Source of the DNA: Plantactinospora endophytica
Lineage (GTDB): Bacteria > Actinomycetota > Actinomycetes > Mycobacteriales > Micromonosporaceae
Assembly: GCF_016862915.1 (NCBI RefSeq)
Contig: NZ_BONW01000017.1
Span: forward strand, 158,820-222,819
Direction: 5' to 3'
Length of the DNA stretch: 64,000 bases
Under the pieces are notes generated by a model that saw nothing but the letters and a program-made list of their open reading frames with translations, searched no databases and had not been told where the DNA came from. Within the stretch, counting starts at the first letter, position 1; each line of letters opens with the position of its first letter. The translations under genes were made by a program, and so were the position numbers. Of this stretch, positions 60,817-64,000 are shown piece by piece.

Positions 60817-62073
60817 GTGATTGACCTGCGTCTGCTCCGCGACGATCCGGACACCGTACGTGCCAGCCAGCGTGCCCGGGGCGAGTCCGAGTCCGTGGTC
60901 GACGACCTGCTGCGGGCCGACGAGGAGCGGCGCTCGGCGGTTGGGCGCTTCGAGGCGCTGCGGGCCGAGCAGAAGCAGCTCGGCAAGCGGATGCCGAAGG
61001 CCGACCCGGCGGAGAGGGCCGAACTGCTCGCCCGGACCAAGGAACTCTCCGGCGAGGTGAAGGCGGCCGAGGCGGCGGTCGGCGCGGCCGAGGCGGCACT
61101 GCGCCAGGCGCAGTACGCGATCCCGAACGTGGTCGAGGAGGGCGCCCCGCCCGGCGGCGAGGACGACTTCGTGGTGCTCCGCGAGGTCGGCACCCGGCCC
61201 GAGATCGAGAACCCGCGCGACCACCTGGAGTTGGGCGAGGCGCTGCGGGCGATCGACGTCGAGCGCGGCGCGAAGACCTCCGGCAGCCGGTTCTACTACC
61301 TGACCGGGGTGGGCGCGCTGCTCCAGCTCGGCCTGCTGCAACTCGCGATCACCCAGGCGGTCGAATACGGCTTCATCCCGACCATCACCCCGTCGCTGGT
61401 CAAGCCGGAGGCGATGGAGGGCACCGGCTTCCTCGGCTCGCACGCCAGCGAGATCTACCGGCTGGAGGCCGACGACCTGTTCCTGGTCGGCACCAGCGAG
61501 GTGCCGCTGGCGGCGTACCACTCGGGGGAGATCGTGGACCTGGCCCAGCCGGTCCGGTACGCCGGCTGGTCGTCCTGCTACCGCCGGGAGGCCGGGTCGT
61601 ACGGCCGGGACACCCGGGGCATCATCCGGGTGCACCAGTTCGACAAGGTCGAGATGTTCTCCTACTGCCGGCCCGAGGAGGCGCACGAGGAGCACCTCCG
61701 GCTGCTGGCCTGGGAGGAGGAGATGCTGACCAAGGTCGAGCTGCCGTACCGGGTGATCGACGTGGCAGCGGGCGACCTGGGCAGCAGCGCGGCCCGCAAG
61801 TACGACTGCGAGGCGTGGGTACCGTCGCAGGGCCGCTACCGCGAGGTGACCTCGACCTCCAACTGCACCACCTTCCAGGCTCGCCGACTGAACGTGCGTT
61901 ACCGGGACGAACAGGGCCGGCCGCAGATGGCCGCCACCCTGAACGGCACCCTGGCCACCACCCGCTGGCTGGTGCCGATCCTGGAGAACCACCAGCAACC
62001 GGACGGCTCGGTACGGGTACCCAAGGCCCTCCAGCCGTACCTCGGCGGCCGGGACGTACTCGAACCGAAGTGA
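60817..62073 (+). CDS. serS: Seryl-tRNA synthetase
   Basis: 418 aa from GTG 60817, normal bacterial length. N-terminal coiled-coil tRNA-binding arm (about 28-100: [40 protein letters not shown]). Class II catalytic core: motif 2 [27 protein letters not shown], serine pocket TSEVPLA, motif 3 [17 protein letters not shown]. Essential enzyme charging tRNA-Ser. No tRNA gene is seen close by. Confidence 0.95.
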   Translation: MIDLRLLRDDPDTVRASQRARGESESVVDDLLRADEERRSAVGRFEALRAEQKQLGKRMPKADPAERAELLARTKELSGEVKAAEAAVGAAEAALRQAQYAIPNVVEEGAPPGGEDDFVVLREVGTRPEIENPRDHLELGEALRAIDVERGAKTSGSRFYYLTGVGALLQLGLLQLAITQAVEYGFIPTITPSLVKPEAMEGTGFLGSHASEIYRLEADDLFLVGTSEVPLAAYHSGEIVDLAQPVRYAGWSSCYRREAGSYGRDTRGIIRVHQFDKVEMFSYCRPEEAHEEHLRLLAWEEEMLTKVELPYRVIDVAAGDLGSSAARKYDCEAWVPSQGRYREVTSTSNCTTFQARRLNVRYRDEQGRPQMAATLNGTLATTRWLVPILENHQQPDGSVRVPKALQPYLGGRDVLEPK

Positions 62074-62225
62074 ACCCTGCCGGTGAAGAGCACTTCACAC
62101 AAAAGTCATGGAGCCACCCCAGAAGGTGAGATACGGTTGCTGCCCCGTCACCGCCGGCTGACCCGGTAGCAGCAGGTTCCGGCAGGTCATCCACGCCCGG
62201 CGGGCGCGGGGTTGGAGGAGGAGCC

Positions 62226-63047
62226 ATGCCCCGACCCGGATTGCCGAAGCTGATCGCCACCGACCTCGACGGCACACTGGTGCGTACCGACGAGACCGTC
62301 TCGGCCTACACCCACGAGGTGTTGGACCGGGTGCGGGCCGCCGGAATCCCGGTGGTGGGTGCCACCGGACGCGGGCCCCGGCTGGCCGAACTCACCCGCA
62401 ACGACATCCGGGCCGCCGACTTCCTGGTGATGGCCGGTGGCGGTCGGGTGGTCGACCAGACCGACCCGGCCGGCCCGGTGATCCTCCGGGACGAGCGGCT
62501 GCCCGGCACCACCCTGGCCGAGCTGCTGCGCGCGCTGGAGGCCGAGGTCGGACCGCTGACCGTGATGGTCGAGGCGCTGGACGCCCCGGGGGCGCCGCTG
62601 TGGGGCGACTTCGACGCGACCTGGCCGTACCAGGACCGGTTCGAGGCACGGGCCCGGATCGACTGTCTCGGCAACGACGTGATCAAGGCGTTTGCCCGTA
62701 CGCCCGACCACGACGTGGACACCCTGCTCGAAACGGCCCGCCGGGTCGTACCGGCGGATCAGGCGTCGGTCACCCAGGCCGGCCTCGGGTTCATCGAGAT
62801 CTGCCCGCCCGGGGTGGACAAGGCGACCGGGCTGGCCGTGGTGGCCCAGGCCCTCGGCGTCGACCCCGCCGAGGTGCTGGTCTTCGGGGACATGCCGAAC
62901 GACCTGCCGATGTTCGAATGGGCCGGCTGGGGGCGGGTGGCGGTCTCCAACGCCCACCCGACGGTACGGCGGGCCGCCGACGAGGTGACCCTGCGCAACG
63001 ACGACGACGGCGTGGCGGTCTACCTCGATCGACTACTCTCGCGTTGA
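62226..63047 (+). CDS. HAD-superfamily Cof-type phosphatase 1
   Basis: 273 aa, ATG 62226 with GGAGGAGGAG upstream. HAD motif I DLDGTLVRTD (catalytic Asp), motif II (ATGRGPR), motif III Lys in the ATGLAV region (KATGLAVVAQAL), motif IV GDMPNDLPM. Cof-type hydrolase, cap type C2, of broad sugar-phosphate or flavin-phosphate activity. One-base overlap with the next gene. Confidence 0.9.
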   Translation: MPRPGLPKLIATDLDGTLVRTDETVSAYTHEVLDRVRAAGIPVVGATGRGPRLAELTRNDIRAADFLVMAGGGRVVDQTDPAGPVILRDERLPGTTLAELLRALEAEVGPLTVMVEALDAPGAPLWGDFDATWPYQDRFEARARIDCLGNDVIKAFARTPDHDVDTLLETARRVVPADQASVTQAGLGFIEICPPGVDKATGLAVVAQALGVDPAEVLVFGDMPNDLPMFEWAGWGRVAVSNAHPTVRRAADEVTLRNDDDGVAVYLDRLLSR

Positions 63048-63916
63048 TGGGACGACTACCCCGGCTGGTGGCCACGGATCTCGACGGCACGCTGCTGCGG
63101 GCGGACAAGACGGTCAGTCCGCGTACCGTCGAGGCGATCTCGCGGATCTCCGCCGGGGGCGTCGACGTCGCCCTGGTGACCGGCCGCCCGATCCGCTGGC
63201 TCCGGCACGTCTACGACCAGCTCGGCACCCCGCTGCCGACGGTCTGCGCCAACGGCGCGGTGGTCTACGACCCGGTCGCCGACCAGGTGCTCCGGGCCGA
63301 TCCGCTCGCTCCCGAACTGCTCGCCCAGGTGGTCGAGCGGCTCCGTGCCGAGGTGCCCGGGGTGAGCTTCGCGGTCGAGGTGACCGACAGCCGGGAGTTC
63401 CGGCACGAGGTGGACTTTCCGCTGAACTGGGACCGCGGCAGCCCCGACATCCGGATGATCGACGCCGCGGCGGACCTGCACGCCGTCGCGGCGGTGAAGC
63501 TGCTGGCCCGGGCCGGTGCCCAGGACCCGGACGTCTTCGTGAAGGTGGTCGCCGGGGCGCTGGCCGGGCTGGCCGAGGCGACCCATTCGTCGTACAGCGG
63601 GCTGATCGAGATCTCGGCGGCCGGGGTGACCAAGGCTGCCGGGCTGGCCTGGTACTGCGCCCAGCACGGGTTGGACGCCGCCGACGTGCTCGCCTTCGGG
63701 GACATGCCGAACGACGTACCGATGCTCACCTGGGTCGGCCGTGGGGTGGCGGTGGCCAACGCGCACCCGGCCGTACTGGAGATCGCCGACGACGTGACGG
63801 CGAGCAACGAGGAGGACGGCGTGGCGGCGTACCTGGAGAACCTGCTCGACGCCGACCGGCCGGACGGCGACGCCGGCCCGCAGGCGCATCCCACGGGCCG
63901 GGTCGGCTCGGCCTGA
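63047..63916 (+). CDS. HAD-superfamily Cof-type phosphatase 2
   Basis: 289 aa from ATG 63047, sharing one base with the previous TGA. Same motifs: ATDLDGTLLRADKTVSPR, VTGRPIRWL, TKAAGLAWYC, FGDMPNDVPM. Clearly paralogous to the upstream protein. The C-terminal 20 residues (ADRPDGDAGPQAHPTGRVGSA) are a disordered extension absent from the first. Its stop lies in the first unit of an 18-bp tandem array. Confidence 0.9.
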   Translation: MGRLPRLVATDLDGTLLRADKTVSPRTVEAISRISAGGVDVALVTGRPIRWLRHVYDQLGTPLPTVCANGAVVYDPVADQVLRADPLAPELLAQVVERLRAEVPGVSFAVEVTDSREFRHEVDFPLNWDRGSPDIRMIDAAADLHAVAAVKLLARAGAQDPDVFVKVVAGALAGLAEATHSSYSGLIEISAAGVTKAAGLAWYCAQHGLDAADVLAFGDMPNDVPMLTWVGRGVAVANAHPAVLEIADDVTASNEEDGVAAYLENLLDADRPDGDAGPQAHPTGRVGSA

Positions 63917-64000
63917 CCGATCGCCACGGCCTGACCGATCGCCACGGCCTGACCGATCGCCACGGCCTGACCGATCGCCACGGCCTGACCGATCGCCACG
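63911..64000 (+). repeat. 18-bp perfect tandem repeat, five copies, running off the window
   Basis: GCCTGACCGATCGCCACG repeats exactly at 63911, 63929, 63947, 63965 and 63983. The first copy contains the HAD gene stop TGA (63914-63916). The array reaches the window end and may continue. Confidence 0.97.

Noticed and set aside
63911..64000. Tandem array as CRISPR
   Set aside because: Units are directly abutted with no spacers.

Overview
The window is high-GC actinobacterial chromosome. Evidence for the family Micromonosporaceae (Micromonospora or Plantactinospora-like) is circumstantial but consistent: GTG and ATG starts with many GTGA/ATGA overlaps, many putatively leaderless genes, DUF6458, DUF5926, SigE-family sigma factors, a Scr1/DUF397 pair, three LCP proteins and an LppU-type Pro/Gly-rich membrane protein. 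I see no phage, insertion sequence, CRISPR array, rRNA or tRNA. Almost all of the DNA is intact housekeeping and accessory chromosome.

Layout. 1-4.6 kb: a pair of dynamin-like GTPases, a small membrane protein, an unrecognised 409-aa protein and a Uma2-type nuclease. 4.6-8.1 kb: secreted M28 peptidase, NrtR-like Nudix regulator and a Pro-rich membrane protein. 8.5-12.6 kb: alpha-ketoacid dehydrogenase operon (E1 alpha, E1 beta, E2), then a 45-aa conserved peptide gene. 12.9-20.6 kb: LppU-like repeat protein, thioredoxin-NHL protein, hemolysin III, a SixA-like phosphatase between two DUF6458 paralogues. 20.7-25.7 kb: FadE5-like acyl-CoA dehydrogenase with a double operator, SpoIIE-type phosphatase, RlpA-like protein, phosphoribosyltransferase. 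25.8-29.0 kb: a compact three-gene cassette (jelly-roll-like protein, radical SAM/SPASM enzyme, SUMF1-fold protein). 29.2-33.2 kb: two-component system plus a DUF4153-like membrane protein, with a perfect 56-bp tandem insertion between regulator and kinase. 33.3-35.2 kb: small proteins divergent from a Scr1/DUF397 pair. 35.4-41.9 kb: two sodium/solute symporter loci flanking a SigE sigma operon and a flavin-reductase-like gene. 42-48.5 kb: UDP-glucuronate decarboxylase-like epimerase, three LCP ligases, rhodanese and GDPD. 48.5-51.6 kb: GAF/PAS histidine kinase, anti-sigma-type ATPase, DUF5926. 51.6-54.1 kb: PIN/HTH toxin-antitoxin pair and arginine deiminase. 54.2-64 kb: NERD-like, PAS-like and ACT proteins, a lipoprotein, prephenate dehydratase, AIM24, metallopeptidase, OsmC, a membrane protein, seryl-tRNA synthetase and two tandem HAD phosphatases.

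The most unusual structure is not a gene. At least seven gene ends carry short tandem duplications (18 to 71 bp) that include a stop codon. In the best case (29923-30034) the repeat splits what looks like an ancestral GTGA stop/start overlap and forms a chain of two 19-codon mini-ORFs linked by GTGA overlaps. The second candidate novel system is the radical SAM cassette at 25.8-29.0 kb.
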